Assembly: GCA_030426665.1 (NCBI GenBank)
Contig: JAUHYD010000013.1
Span: forward strand, 62,001-126,000
From: Bacteroidia bacterium
Lineage (GTDB): Bacteria > Bacteroidota > Bacteroidia > Chitinophagales > Chitinophagaceae
DNA: 64,000 nt
Reading direction: 5' to 3'
This document shows positions 27,505 through 37,487 of the stretch, piece after piece (position 1 is the stretch's first letter; every line of letters begins with the position of its first letter). Both the position numbers and the translations under genes were made by a program. The notes beneath the pieces were generated by a model. That model made no database searches, was not told the origin of the DNA, and worked only from the letters and a program-made list of their open reading frames with translations.

Positions 27505-29649
27505 ATGAAATTTGCTAAGTCCCTTTTACTAGTTATCTACTGTTCACTAATAACTATTCACTGCTCCGCCCAGCTTCATGGGCAAGCAAGGATAGATTCA
27601 CTTCTCAAAGAGTTACCTAAACAAAAGGAGGACACTAACAAGGTGAACCTGCTAAATAACTTGTCGTTAGATTATTCTTCCATCGACCCGGACGAGGGCA
27701 TAAAATATGGAAAGCAGGGGGTTGCTTTGGCCCATAAAATAAACTGGAAAAAGGGACTAGAGGCAGTTAATAGTACTCTAGGCAGTAATTATCAAACGAA
27801 GACCGATTATTCTGAAGCCCTGAAATATCATTTTAAGGCTTTAAAAATGGCTGAAGAAATGGGCGACAAAACCGGTGTCGCTAGAAATTCCAGCAATATC
27901 GGCATTGTATATTGTAGGCAAAGCAAATACTCCACAGCATTAGAATATTTTTTTAGTGCGTTAAGGATGGCCGAAGACTTGGGCGACAGAAAAGGTATTG
28001 CAGCTACAAGTGGCAACATCGGTGTTGTTTATAAAACCCAAGGTGATTATCCCAAAGCCTTGGAATATTATTTTAAGTCTTTAAAAATGAATGAAGAACT
28101 GGGGCGTAAAAGTGGCATCGCGACAAATAACGGCAATATCGGCAGGGTTTATCAAGACCAGGGGGATTACCCCAAAGCGCTGGAGTATTTTTTTAAGTCT
28201 CTGGAAGTGTATGAAGAATTGGGAGATAAAAAACATATTGCGACTGTAACTGGCAATATCGGCGTTGTTTATAAAATACAAAGTGATTACCCCAAAGCGC
28301 TGGAGTTTTTTTTAAAGGCTTTAAAAATGAATGAAGAATTGGGGAATAGGCGCGGCATTGCAACAAATACCGGTAATATCGGTATGGTTTATCAAGAACA
28401 AAGGGATTATACGCAGGCAATAGACTACTACCAAAGCTCCTTAAAGCTTAACGAAGAGCTAGGGCAGAGGTACTTTATGGCTATAGACTTGTCCAATATC
28501 GGCTCGGCATATTTAGCCATAGTTGAGGATATTGATTTAAATGGAGGTAGAGCTACCGTTGTTTCCTCACTTTCGGAAAATAAATACCGGCCCGCTGTCT
28601 CCATTCCTACGGGCAGGACAGCCTTGATAACAGCGGCCATAGACTACATGGAACGCGGACTGGAAATATGCCAGAAAATAGAAACCCTGGATATTCTGCA
28701 GGACTGTTATGAAGGACTGGCGAAAGCTTACAAGCTGAAGGGTGACTACAAAAAATCGCTGGAGGCGTCAGATAATTATCATGCCATAAAAGACTCCGTA
28801 TTCTCGCAAGAGAATAAAGAAGAGATTCTGAAAATGGGTATGAAGAATGACTACGAACGCCAACGATTGACCGACAGCCTGAAAGTTGCTGAAAAACAAA
28901 AAATCGCAGCTATAAATCTGAAAAAGCAAAAGAGCTATACTTATATGGGGATGGCAGGAATATTGCTATTGGCAGGGTTTTCATTTTTCATTGTAAAAGA
29001 GCGTGGTAAGTCAGAGACGGCAAGGAAGCAATCGGATGAACTGCTGCTGAATATACTGCCCGAAGAAGTAGCTAGCGAACTAAAGACCACTGGCACCACC
29101 ACAGCGAAGCACTACGATAATGTAACAGTGTTGTTCACCGATTTTGTGAATTTTACCCAAGCCAGTGAGAGCATGGGTGCGCAGAACCTGATTGATGAAC
29201 TGCACACCTGCTTCAAGAAGTTTGACGAAATATCTGATAAGTACGGCATTGAAAAAATAAAGACAATCGGCGACGCCTACCTTGCAGTAGCCGGCCTACC
29301 TACTGCCGACCCTAACCACGCCGAGAATATTATGAAAGCAGCCAGGGAAATAACTACATTTATGGAGGATAGGCTATCCAAAATGGGAACAGAAAGAACA
29401 TTTGCAGTGCGCATAGGGATACATAGCGGGAGTGTAGTAGCAGGTATAGTGGGCGTTAAGAAATTTGCCTATGATATATGGGGCGATACTGTTAATACCG
29501 CTGCCCGTATGGAGCAAAACAGCGAGGCAGGAAAAATAAACATCAGCCAAACTACTTATGAGTTGGTGAAGGATAAATTCGATTGTGAATACAGAGGGGA
29601 AGTAGATGCGAAGGGAAAGGGAATGATGAAAATGTATTATGTTGGGTAA
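27505..29649 (+). CDS. TPR-transmembrane class III adenylate cyclase 1
   Basis: A 714-residue protein: signal peptide (MKFAKSLLLVIYCSLI), seven or so TPR units of 40 residues in the periplasm (GNIGVVYKTQGDYPKALEYYFKSLK type, about residues 60-330), one membrane helix (YMGMAGILLLAGFSFFIV), a coiled linker with LLLNILPEEVASELK, and a C-terminal class III cyclase. Metal Asp residues are in VLFTDFVNFT and IGDAYLAVAG; DIWGDTVNTAARMEQ holds the transition-state Asn/Arg. The Lys of IKTIGD and the Asp of YDIWGD predict ATP rather than GTP as substrate. It is the first of three tandem paralogs. Confidence 0.92.
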   Translation: MKFAKSLLLVIYCSLITIHCSAQLHGQARIDSLLKELPKQKEDTNKVNLLNNLSLDYSSIDPDEGIKYGKQGVALAHKINWKKGLEAVNSTLGSNYQTKTDYSEALKYHFKALKMAEEMGDKTGVARNSSNIGIVYCRQSKYSTALEYFFSALRMAEDLGDRKGIAATSGNIGVVYKTQGDYPKALEYYFKSLKMNEELGRKSGIATNNGNIGRVYQDQGDYPKALEYFFKSLEVYEELGDKKHIATVTGNIGVVYKIQSDYPKALEFFLKALKMNEELGNRRGIATNTGNIGMVYQEQRDYTQAIDYYQSSLKLNEELGQRYFMAIDLSNIGSAYLAIVEDIDLNGGRATVVSSLSENKYRPAVSIPTGRTALITAAIDYMERGLEICQKIETLDILQDCYEGLAKAYKLKGDYKKSLEASDNYHAIKDSVFSQENKEEILKMGMKNDYERQRLTDSLKVAEKQKIAAINLKKQKSYTYMGMAGILLLAGFSFFIVKERGKSETARKQSDELLLNILPEEVASELKTTGTTTAKHYDNVTVLFTDFVNFTQASESMGAQNLIDELHTCFKKFDEISDKYGIEKIKTIGDAYLAVAGLPTADPNHAENIMKAAREITTFMEDRLSKMGTERTFAVRIGIHSGSVVAGIVGVKKFAYDIWGDTVNTAARMEQNSEAGKINISQTTYELVKDKFDCEYRGEVDAKGKGMMKMYYVG

Positions 29650-29772
29650 AGATGACAATAAACGCTCCATCAATTACCATTTATTAATTCATAACAAAAA
29701 CAAAACAGCTACGATATTTAAATATTTACTCCTTTATTATTAATTTTTAAAAAAGAATATGATATTTCGATT

Positions 29773-32055
29773 ATGAAAATTTGCTTTAAATACCTCCTGT
29801 TATTATTGCTCCCTTTTGCCAGCACAAAACTTTATGCCCAAGCATCCCGGCAAGGCAAGATAGACTCACTGCTCAGTGAGCTGCCCAAACAAAAAGAAGA
29901 TACCAACAAAGTGAATGTACTGAACGGGTTGGCGGAAACCTACTTGAAAGTTAACCTAGAAGTAGGTATAAAGTATGCGCACGAGGGAGTAGCGCTGGCT
30001 AAAAAACTCAACTGGAAGAAAGGCATAGGTCTTTCCTATAATTATTTGGGATGGTACTATATGCATACCGGAGTACATGAAAAAGAAATAGAGTGCTATG
30101 AGCAAGCACTGAAAATGTATGAAGAGATAGACAATAAGTTGTATCAAGCCGGCGTGCTGTCAAGCATTGGCAGAACGCACCTAAGAGTGGGCGATTATCC
30201 CAAAGCTATTGAAACGGCAGAAAAAGCCTTAGAGCTCGCCCGTGAGATGAAAGATGATCTTAGGATAAAAATTGCCTATGATCTTTTCGCTGTTATTGAG
30301 CAGCAACGAAGCAACTTCCCCAAAGCAATAGAGTATTACTTAAAATCATTGGAGATCACAAAGAAAATGGGAGATAAGGCACAAGAGGCAGCACTATATG
30401 GCGACATTGGTATTGCCTACCAGCAGCAAAGTGATTATACCAGAGCGTTGGAGTATCATTTTAAAGCTCAGAAAATTCATGAAGATGTAGGTAATAAGGC
30501 AGGTATAGCTGCCACCATTTGCAACATCGGTGTCATATACTCAGTGCAAAGTGATTTCAATAAAGGATTAGAGTATTATTTAGAGGCATTGAAGATTTGT
30601 GAAGAAATAGGTCACAAAGAATTTACCGCAAATATCTGCCTCAATGTTGCTGTCATTTATGCAGAACACAAAAATGAATACGCAAGTGCTTTAGAATATT
30701 TTAATAAAAGCTTGAAAATCTATGAAGAATTGAATAATATACATGGCATTGCAACCGCAATAGGCGGAATAGGGTTTCTATACAGGCAGCAAAAACACTA
30801 CGACTTGGCAGCCGACTATATTGCAAGTGCCTTGAAAGTGATGCAAGAGCTTGGCGACAGACGAGAGGCAGCTATTCGTATGATATTTATTGGTGAAATC
30901 TATTTAGACCTAGCCAATGATTCAGTCATAAACCAAGGCGATGTTATCTCAGGTATTGAGCCTATAGCAAAGAAATATGTAACTGACATACCTATGCCTA
31001 AAGGCAAAAATGCACTTTTAAACAAAGCTATAAATTATGCCTTGCAAGCACAAAAAATACTCACAGACGTAAATGACCACGGCAATCTGATAGGTCCATA
31101 CAATATCTTGGCAAATGCCTATGCACTAAAAGGTGAGTATAAAAAAGCATTAGACGCATCAGACCACTACTATGCAAACAAAGACTCTGTATTCTCGCAA
31201 GAGAATAAAGAAGAAATACTCAAGATGACCATGAAGAATGATTATGACCGCCAACGGCTAACCGATAGCCTGAAGGTGGCTGAGAAACAAAAGATAGCCG
31301 CCATCAACCTCAAGAAACAGAAGAGCTATACCTATATGGGTGTAGCGGGAATATTGCTACTGGTTGGGTTTTCGTTCTTCATTGTGAAGGAAAGGAGCAA
31401 GTCAGAAACAGCACGTAAACAATCGGACGGTTTGCTGTTAAATATACTTCCGGAAGAAGTAGCTGAAGAATTGAAGGCCGCTGGCACCACTACTGCAAAG
31501 CACTTTGATAATGTAACCGTACTCTTTACCGACTTTGTAAACTTCACCCGGGCGGGAGAAAGCATGAGTCCTCAAGACCTGATAGATGAGCTACATGCAT
31601 GCTTCAAAAAGTTTGATGAGATTTCAGAGAAGTACAACATCGAGAAAATTAAGACAATCGGCGACGCCTACCTCGCCGTAGCTGGCCTGCCCACTGCTGA
31701 CCCTAACCACGCCGAGAATATTGTGAATGCAGCGCAAGATATAGTTGCATTTATGGACGATAGGTTAGCGAAAATGGGTACAGAAAGAACATTCCAGGTT
31801 CGGGTCGGCATACATAGCGGCAGCGTTGTAGCCGGTATAGTGGGTGTGAAGAAGTTTGCCTACGACATATGGGGCGATACCGTGAACACCGCTGCCCGCA
31901 TGGAGCAAAACAGCGAGGCAGGAAAAATTAACATCAGCCAAACCACTTATGAATTAGTTAAGGATAAATTCGATTGTGAATACAGAGGGGAAGTAGATGC
32001 GAAGGGAAAGGGAATGATGAAGATGTATTACCTGTCGGCCGGAGCGACGGCATAG
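29773..32055 (+). CDS. TPR-transmembrane class III adenylate cyclase 2
   Basis: A 760-residue paralog of the preceding gene: signal peptide (MKICFKYLLLLLLPFAS), eight or more TPR units, membrane helix (YMGVAGILLLVGFSFFIV), the linker LLLNILPEEVAEELK and the cyclase with VLFTDFVNFT, IGDAYLAVAG and DIWGDTVNTAARMEQ. The specificity Lys and Asp again indicate ATP. The TPR part has drifted strongly from copy 1 while the region from the membrane helix onward is nearly the same, which suggests that sensing has diversified while output is constrained or homogenised by gene conversion. Confidence 0.92.
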   Translation: MKICFKYLLLLLLPFASTKLYAQASRQGKIDSLLSELPKQKEDTNKVNVLNGLAETYLKVNLEVGIKYAHEGVALAKKLNWKKGIGLSYNYLGWYYMHTGVHEKEIECYEQALKMYEEIDNKLYQAGVLSSIGRTHLRVGDYPKAIETAEKALELAREMKDDLRIKIAYDLFAVIEQQRSNFPKAIEYYLKSLEITKKMGDKAQEAALYGDIGIAYQQQSDYTRALEYHFKAQKIHEDVGNKAGIAATICNIGVIYSVQSDFNKGLEYYLEALKICEEIGHKEFTANICLNVAVIYAEHKNEYASALEYFNKSLKIYEELNNIHGIATAIGGIGFLYRQQKHYDLAADYIASALKVMQELGDRREAAIRMIFIGEIYLDLANDSVINQGDVISGIEPIAKKYVTDIPMPKGKNALLNKAINYALQAQKILTDVNDHGNLIGPYNILANAYALKGEYKKALDASDHYYANKDSVFSQENKEEILKMTMKNDYDRQRLTDSLKVAEKQKIAAINLKKQKSYTYMGVAGILLLVGFSFFIVKERSKSETARKQSDGLLLNILPEEVAEELKAAGTTTAKHFDNVTVLFTDFVNFTRAGESMSPQDLIDELHACFKKFDEISEKYNIEKIKTIGDAYLAVAGLPTADPNHAENIVNAAQDIVAFMDDRLAKMGTERTFQVRVGIHSGSVVAGIVGVKKFAYDIWGDTVNTAARMEQNSEAGKINISQTTYELVKDKFDCEYRGEVDAKGKGMMKMYYLSAGATA

Positions 32056-32158
32056 GTGGATTTATCGACCGAAGCCACAGCGTAGGAGGATGTAGGATAA
32101 AGTTCGCATGCCTTCCGAAATATCATAAACATTTTCTGTATTTTGTACTCAAATATCT

Positions 32159-34195
32159 ATGCTTTTGAGACTAATCGTTATTTGCGTACTATTGAGTTTA
32201 TTATGTGCTAGCCCTGTGTATCCCCAATTACACGGACAAGATAAAATAGACTCATTACTCAAAGAGCTCCCTCGCCAAAAAGAAGACACCAACAAGGTGA
32301 AATTACTAAATAACTTGTCTTTTGGCTACTGTAGCATTAATTCCGAAGAAGGCATAATATATGGGCAACAGGGGCTGGAATTAGCCTCAAAGTTAGGCTC
32401 GGAATTCTTAATCGCAAACGCTAGTAGTTGCCTTGGGATGAATTACTGGTATAAGTCCGATTACCAGAAGGCACTGGAGAATTATTTGAAAGCCATGAAA
32501 ATCTTTGAAAAAATTGGGAGTAAAGCTGGTATAAATTTCATCGCCGGCAATATCGGCAATGTTTATGGGCAGGAAGGTAATTATCCCAAGGCGCTGGAAT
32601 ATTATTTTATATCCTTGAAAGCAGCTGAAGAAATTGGGGATAAAGGTAGTATAGCCTATGTTAACGGCAATATAGCTACAGTCTATTTCTACGAAAGCGA
32701 TTTTCCATTGGCGCTGGAATATTATATGAAATCTCTGAAATCGAACGAAGAAATAGGGGATAAAAGTGGGACAGCCACTTCTACCGGCAATATCGGCAAT
32801 GTTTATGCTAAAGAAAACAATTATCCCAAAGCGCTGGAATATTATTTTAAAGCGTTGAAACTGCACGAAGAAGAAGGTTATAAACATGGTATAGCTTCCG
32901 TCTCCGGCAATATCGGTACAGTTTATAATTTGCAGCAGAACTATAGGCAGGCATTATTCTGGCACTTAAAAGGGCTACAGATGGCAGAAGCAATAGGGGG
33001 TAAATTTTCAGAAGCAATTGCTCTTTGTAATATTGGAGAAGATTACATCGGTATTGTAACACACCCTCCGGACAAAGCTAAAATGACTATCGCCCAAGAA
33101 CCGCATGCTACACCTTACCACTCAGATCTAGTGATACCCAAGGGGCGGGCGACGCTGCTGCATAAGGCTGTTGAATATCTGGATAAGGCAGTAGTTGTCA
33201 GCAAAGAAGCCGGCGATATTGATAATTTGCAAACAAGTTACCGGGCCCTATCCACTGCAGACTCTCTGTTGGGCGATTATAAAGCGGCGCTCAACGCCTT
33301 TATGCTGCATACTCGATATAGAGATTCAGTTTTCTCAAAAGAAAATGCCCGAAAAATAATGCAGCAGCAAATGAAGTATAAGTACGAAAAGGTACAGGAT
33401 TCGCTAGCGCTCGTTAATGCAAAGAAAGACGATGCTGCGGCAATGAAGCTGCAGCGGCAGCGTAGTTATACATTTCTTGGCGTTGGCGGTGTGTTGGCGC
33501 TCGCAGTATTCTCGTTCTTTATGTTCCGCAATAATAAATTGCTGGGAAATGAAAAAGAACGCAGCGATGAACTCTTATTGAATATACTGCCCTCTGAAGT
33601 GGCTCGGGAATTAAAGGAAAAGGGAACATCGCAAGCGAGGCACTATGACAATGTAACGGTACTCTTCACGGACTTTGTCAACTTCACCCAGGCCAGTGAA
33701 AGCATGGGTGCACAAAACCTAATAGATGAGCTACACACCTGCTTCAAAAAGTTTGATGAGATATCAGAGAAGTACAATATCGAAAAGATAAAGACAATCG
33801 GCGATGCCTACCTCGCAGTAGCAGGTCTCCCCGCTGCCGACCCTCATCATGCTGAGAATATTGTGAATGCAGCGCAAGATATAGTTGCATTTATGGACGA
33901 TAGGCTAGCGAAAATGGGTACGGAACGCACATTCCAAGTTCGGGTGGGCATACATAGCGGCAGCGTTGTAGCCGGTATAGTGGGCGTAAAGAAGTTTGCC
34001 TACGACATATGGGGCGATACCGTAAACACGGCTGCGCGCATGGAACAAAACAGCGAAGCAGGCAAAATAAATATCAGCCAGACCACTTATGAGTTGGTGA
34101 AGGATAAATTCGCCTGTGAATATCGTGGCGAGGTAGAGGCGAAGGGTAAGGGTGTGATGAAGATGTATTATCTTACCACTGGAGCCACGTCGTAG
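32159..34195 (+). CDS. TPR-transmembrane class III adenylate cyclase 3
   Basis: A 678-residue third paralog: signal peptide (MLLRLIVICVLLSLLCASP), about six TPR units with the repeated LEYYFKALK / GNIGNVY pattern, membrane helix (FLGVGGVLALAVFSFFMF), linker LLLNILPSEVARELK and cyclase motifs as in the other two. The stretch at about 33,853-33,903 is identical over about 50 bases to 31,723-31,773 of copy 2, including synonymous positions, pointing to recent gene conversion. Confidence 0.92.
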   Translation: MLLRLIVICVLLSLLCASPVYPQLHGQDKIDSLLKELPRQKEDTNKVKLLNNLSFGYCSINSEEGIIYGQQGLELASKLGSEFLIANASSCLGMNYWYKSDYQKALENYLKAMKIFEKIGSKAGINFIAGNIGNVYGQEGNYPKALEYYFISLKAAEEIGDKGSIAYVNGNIATVYFYESDFPLALEYYMKSLKSNEEIGDKSGTATSTGNIGNVYAKENNYPKALEYYFKALKLHEEEGYKHGIASVSGNIGTVYNLQQNYRQALFWHLKGLQMAEAIGGKFSEAIALCNIGEDYIGIVTHPPDKAKMTIAQEPHATPYHSDLVIPKGRATLLHKAVEYLDKAVVVSKEAGDIDNLQTSYRALSTADSLLGDYKAALNAFMLHTRYRDSVFSKENARKIMQQQMKYKYEKVQDSLALVNAKKDDAAAMKLQRQRSYTFLGVGGVLALAVFSFFMFRNNKLLGNEKERSDELLLNILPSEVARELKEKGTSQARHYDNVTVLFTDFVNFTQASESMGAQNLIDELHTCFKKFDEISEKYNIEKIKTIGDAYLAVAGLPAADPHHAENIVNAAQDIVAFMDDRLAKMGTERTFQVRVGIHSGSVVAGIVGVKKFAYDIWGDTVNTAARMEQNSEAGKINISQTTYELVKDKFACEYRGEVEAKGKGVMKMYYLTTGATS

Positions 34196-34283
34196 GTGGC
34201 AGGTTGAATGAGCGTAAAGTTAGACGGCAGTAATGCCAACAACGCTAATCTGATTATTTTTAATTGCGATAAAAATACAGAAT

Positions 34284-34871
34284 ATGGAATTTGAACAGGT
34301 GAAGAAATTTATCATGAATAAGTTGGATAAAGAGCTTCCTAAGAATCTCACTTATCACAGCACCGAGCATATGAAGGATGTTTATCGTTCTGCGAAAATG
34401 ATTGCTAAGGCGGAGGGTATAGAAGGGGAAGATCTTACTTTGTTGCTAACAGCCGTACTATTCCATGATTCCGGTTTTATTAAAAGCAGGAGTGAGCATG
34501 AGCGTCTGTCTTGCGAGCTTGCCAGCGATTATTTGCCGAAATACGGATATAGTCCGGAACAGATAGAACGAATACATGGGATGATTATGGCAACTAAGAT
34601 ACCGCAGACACCTCACAACCTTCTTGAGCAAATAATATGCGACGCCGATCTTGATTACATGGGTAGGGGCGATTTTTTCAAGATTGGCCATGGTTTGTAC
34701 GAAGAACTATGCATGTATGGGATTCTGAATAACGAGGATGATTGGAATAGGTTACAAGTCAGTTTTCTGGAAAAACATACCTACTTTACCAAGACAGCGT
34801 TAAAAATACGTAAGCCGAAGAAAGATGAATACATTAAAATAGTAAAGGACAAGCTGAAGCCGGTAAATTAA
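34284..34871 (+). CDS. HD-domain phosphohydrolase
   Basis: A 195-residue protein with an HD metal-dependent phosphohydrolase domain: YHSTEHMKDVYRSA (first His), LLTAVLFHDSGFIKS (His-Asp doublet), HERLSCELASDYL and IICDADLDYMG (final Asp). The substrate could be a nucleotide or cyclic nucleotide; neighbouring adenylate cyclases make cAMP-related turnover a tempting but untested idea. Its last four codons and stop overlap DNA homologous to the end of the cyclase genes, read in another frame, showing that the gene abuts a cyclase remnant. Confidence 0.85.
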   Translation: MEFEQVKKFIMNKLDKELPKNLTYHSTEHMKDVYRSAKMIAKAEGIEGEDLTLLLTAVLFHDSGFIKSRSEHERLSCELASDYLPKYGYSPEQIERIHGMIMATKIPQTPHNLLEQIICDADLDYMGRGDFFKIGHGLYEELCMYGILNNEDDWNRLQVSFLEKHTYFTKTALKIRKPKKDEYIKIVKDKLKPVN

Positions 34872-34984
34872 ATATCAGCCGGACTACTTACGAATTGGTG
34901 AAAGACAAATTTGCCTGCGAGTATAGAGGTGAAGTTGAGGCAAAGGGCAAGGGAATGATGAAGATGTATTTTGTTGGTGGATAG
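34856..34984 (+). pseudogene. C-terminal remnant of a fourth adenylate cyclase
   Basis: In frame from 34856, the DNA encodes EAGKLNISRTTYELVKDKF and then the stretch ending KGKGMMKMYFVGG before a stop at 34982. This matches the last 42 residues of the three upstream cyclases almost perfectly. The reading frame has no start, and its 5' edge is inside the 3' end of the HD gene. It is what is left of a fourth paralog after a deletion or replacement, or of an HD-cyclase fusion that lost its middle. Confidence 0.9.
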
Positions 34985-35179
34985 TGTGTGATTTATTAAA
35001 TGCCTTATAGCAGGTATGATAGAGGTTAATGGTTATGGCAAAGTGGATAGTCAATTTGGAAGGACAAAAGTTGTGTTTAAATCTTACGACAGCCGGCCTT
35101 TAAATGTAAAATGAAAAAGAAAAATCTGCCTCCTTTGCACAAACCTCAATAAAGTTCTGAAGTTTTCTAACTTTGGCTC

Positions 35180-35881
35180 ATGAGACAAATGTTTGCTGCT
35201 GTTATTTTATGTATAGTATTTCAGCTAATTTCGAAAAACATTTTTGCTGTAGAGGATACCACCTATAATATGGTCCCACGCTTTATTCTCGTTCAGCTAT
35301 CATCAGAGCATAACAGAGCTGTCGCGCTGGAACAGGCCGGACTGCATAGAGAATTGAAAACATTGAGAAATGACGCAGCTAACATAATGGAGGTGACTGT
35401 TAGGGACTTTGGCGATAATTTTGACTTTTGCCCGGTGTACTACTATATTGACACGAATTATCAAGCCATTCTCGACCAAAAATTCGAAGGTGTATTGCTG
35501 ACCGAAAACTTATCACCGGCACGGGAAGTACCAAAAGCGGCATCACCTTTGGATTATCTCATTGTTTATTTTGGTGCGCCGGTATGGCAAACAAATAGAC
35601 GCAAATGGGCAGAACCCCAAATGCCGCTTGCCGACGGGCGTCCGAACGGACTTGCCTTGATAATCAATAATTATAAACTTAAGCAGGTTTCTTATCTGCC
35701 GGCTGGCAGGTTGCCATTCTATATGAGAAAGGCTGTTATTGTCCAGAAATATAAATACGAGTCTAGAAAATTCGATATAGAATACATTCCTATGGCCGCC
35801 GAATTCAACCGAAAATTTGTACATAAGCAAACAGCTAGAGAACGCAAGAGATTGCTAAGAAACAGCGATAAGATGAGATAG
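35180..35881 (+). CDS. Exported protein of unknown function
   Basis: A 233-residue protein with a signal peptide (MRQMFAAVILCIVFQLISKN) and a basic C-terminus (TARERKRLLRNSDKMR). The centre has FCPVYYYIDTNYQAI and LDYLIVYFGAPVWQT; no known domain recognised. A perfect TAACTTTG element (35168-35175) ends four bases before the ATG, so the transcript probably starts at the A of the ATG. No partner gene is evident. Confidence 0.65.
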   Translation: MRQMFAAVILCIVFQLISKNIFAVEDTTYNMVPRFILVQLSSEHNRAVALEQAGLHRELKTLRNDAANIMEVTVRDFGDNFDFCPVYYYIDTNYQAILDQKFEGVLLTENLSPAREVPKAASPLDYLIVYFGAPVWQTNRRKWAEPQMPLADGRPNGLALIINNYKLKQVSYLPAGRLPFYMRKAVIVQKYKYESRKFDIEYIPMAAEFNRKFVHKQTARERKRLLRNSDKMR

Positions 35882-35978
35882 ATCCAATACCGGCAAATTA
35901 AAAAAACTTATGTGTTTGTATTGGTCGTTTTGTCAATGTATTAACCACATTCGACAGATGGTTGTTAACCCGTAAATC

Positions 35979-37274
35979 ATGATAATGAAAAATGGTAAGG
36001 CGTACGTTGAAAAGGTGGAAGGAAATTTATCTTTCAGAGATAACTTCCTTTTTGTGGTTGGGTATGCTGCTATCTTTTTAACGTTTCAACTATTCTTATA
36101 TAAGCTTGGTCTGGTAAACTATTTTCCAGATGAAAAAAATCTATTGTCAGGAGACGCCGGTTGGTATCATTCGATTGCTGAAAGCGGATATAGTTACAGT
36201 TCAGGTGGGCAGAGTAATGCGGGGTTTTATTATTTGTTTCCACTTGTTTGGAAACTCGTTGGTTGTAATGTTTGGGCCATCTGTGTTTTAAATGTTTTGT
36301 TCTTTTCAGTCGGGATGAGCATTTTGGTTTCCGAATATAGAATCTCTGAACCACAAAGGATATTATTTCTGTCAATGCCGCAGGTTATAATTGCATTTGT
36401 GCCTTATTCCGAAGCGCTTTTTTTCATGTTGTCTGCGCTCTGTATTTGGGGCATAATGAAAGATAAAAGAACGATTGTTTGGGTCACTTTGTTTCTGTTG
36501 TCGCTTACCAGGGCAACAACTATCACATTGATTCCAGCGCTGATTTTAATGGAGTTGCTAAGTCAGAAAAAGTCAATGTGGCGCATTGCGGTTAAGAAGT
36601 TTTTTATTAATTCTTTTTTGCCGGTCGTATTTGGGCTAGCCGTATTTGTCGGTATACAATATGCTTATACCGGTGTGTGGTTAGCATATTTTAAGGCACA
36701 AGCCAATTTTTGGATGCGGATATTCAGTGTGCCGATTTTTCCGCTTTATGCGGGTGCGCCGGATACATTGTGGTACAACGCAATTGCGGTTTTTGTGTGT
36801 CTACTTGCGGCAATTTTTTTGGTGTACTTTATCGTCAAGTGGTTCTCTGAAAATATGACGTACGAAAAGGGGCTTTTGTTCTCAATCGGATATTTGGCGG
36901 TTACTTTATTCCTTGCACTGTTCTACAGTCCGAAATGGGATATTGATAGAACATCTTTGATAGGCACGTATAGGTACGCTTTACTCACGCCATTCTTTTT
37001 TCGTTTCTTGATTTTCCTCTTAAAGGATGTTAGTTACAGCTGGAAGCACTATTTGTTTGCCTTTTTGCTATCGAATTTCGTTTGGCTGTGTTTCGGGAGT
37101 TATGTGCATCTTCAGGCTTTCTTGATGTTCACAGGTAATACCGTAATTGTCATGTTTTATATGCTATGTACACGGAAATTGTTGTGGCCGGCAATTATGC
37201 TTACAGCTATAAACTTTGCCATCCAGATTTTTTTCTTTCAGGAGTTTGTTAGCACGTTTCACCTGATAGATTAG
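35979..37274 (+). CDS. PIG-V/GT-C-like mannosyltransferase-type membrane protein
   Basis: A 431-residue protein with about ten membrane segments. The first large loop contains GDAGWYHSIAESGYSYSS...GFYYLFPLVWKLVG, which matches the D-x-x-W/H-Y-x-x-I-A-x-x-G-Y ... FFPLYP signature of PIG-V-type lipid-linked mannosyltransferases. The Asp is likely catalytic. The start may be 35979 or the Met three codons later (MKNGKAYV). It is the last chromosomal protein gene before the island boundary. Confidence 0.72.
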   Translation: MIMKNGKAYVEKVEGNLSFRDNFLFVVGYAAIFLTFQLFLYKLGLVNYFPDEKNLLSGDAGWYHSIAESGYSYSSGGQSNAGFYYLFPLVWKLVGCNVWAICVLNVLFFSVGMSILVSEYRISEPQRILFLSMPQVIIAFVPYSEALFFMLSALCIWGIMKDKRTIVWVTLFLLSLTRATTITLIPALILMELLSQKKSMWRIAVKKFFINSFLPVVFGLAVFVGIQYAYTGVWLAYFKAQANFWMRIFSVPIFPLYAGAPDTLWYNAIAVFVCLLAAIFLVYFIVKWFSENMTYEKGLLFSIGYLAVTLFLALFYSPKWDIDRTSLIGTYRYALLTPFFFRFLIFLLKDVSYSWKHYLFAFLLSNFVWLCFGSYVHLQAFLMFTGNTVIVMFYMLCTRKLLWPAIMLTAINFAIQIFFFQEFVSTFHLID

Positions 37275-37445
37275 GTAGTTTTCGTGTTGGGATATTTATT
37301 TGTTTTGGCGGTAGGCCTACAGGAGTGCAAATCAAACATTCTTCCTTATAGTTTAAAACTCTATGTGATTGACTCCACCTGGTCCAAGCGTCGCTAGCGA
37401 ACTCATTGGTTCACAGAACACAATTGTAACGCCCTCATACAAAAA
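37275..37445. other. Chromosomal spacer before the tRNA remnant
   Basis: About 170 bases without features, between the membrane protein and the tRNA terminator. Confidence 0.4.
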
Positions 37446-37480
37446 AGCGGAGAAACTGCTCTTCGCTGTTTTTCTCCGCT
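37446..37480 (-). terminator. tRNA-Leu terminator (minus strand)
   Basis: Stem AGCGGAGAAA / TTTCTCCGCT (37446-37455 with 37471-37480); reading leftward it is followed by a six-base T run. It lies just past the 3' end of the tRNA-Leu fragment and would have terminated that tRNA. Confidence 0.8.
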
Positions 37481-37487
37481 CTATTTT

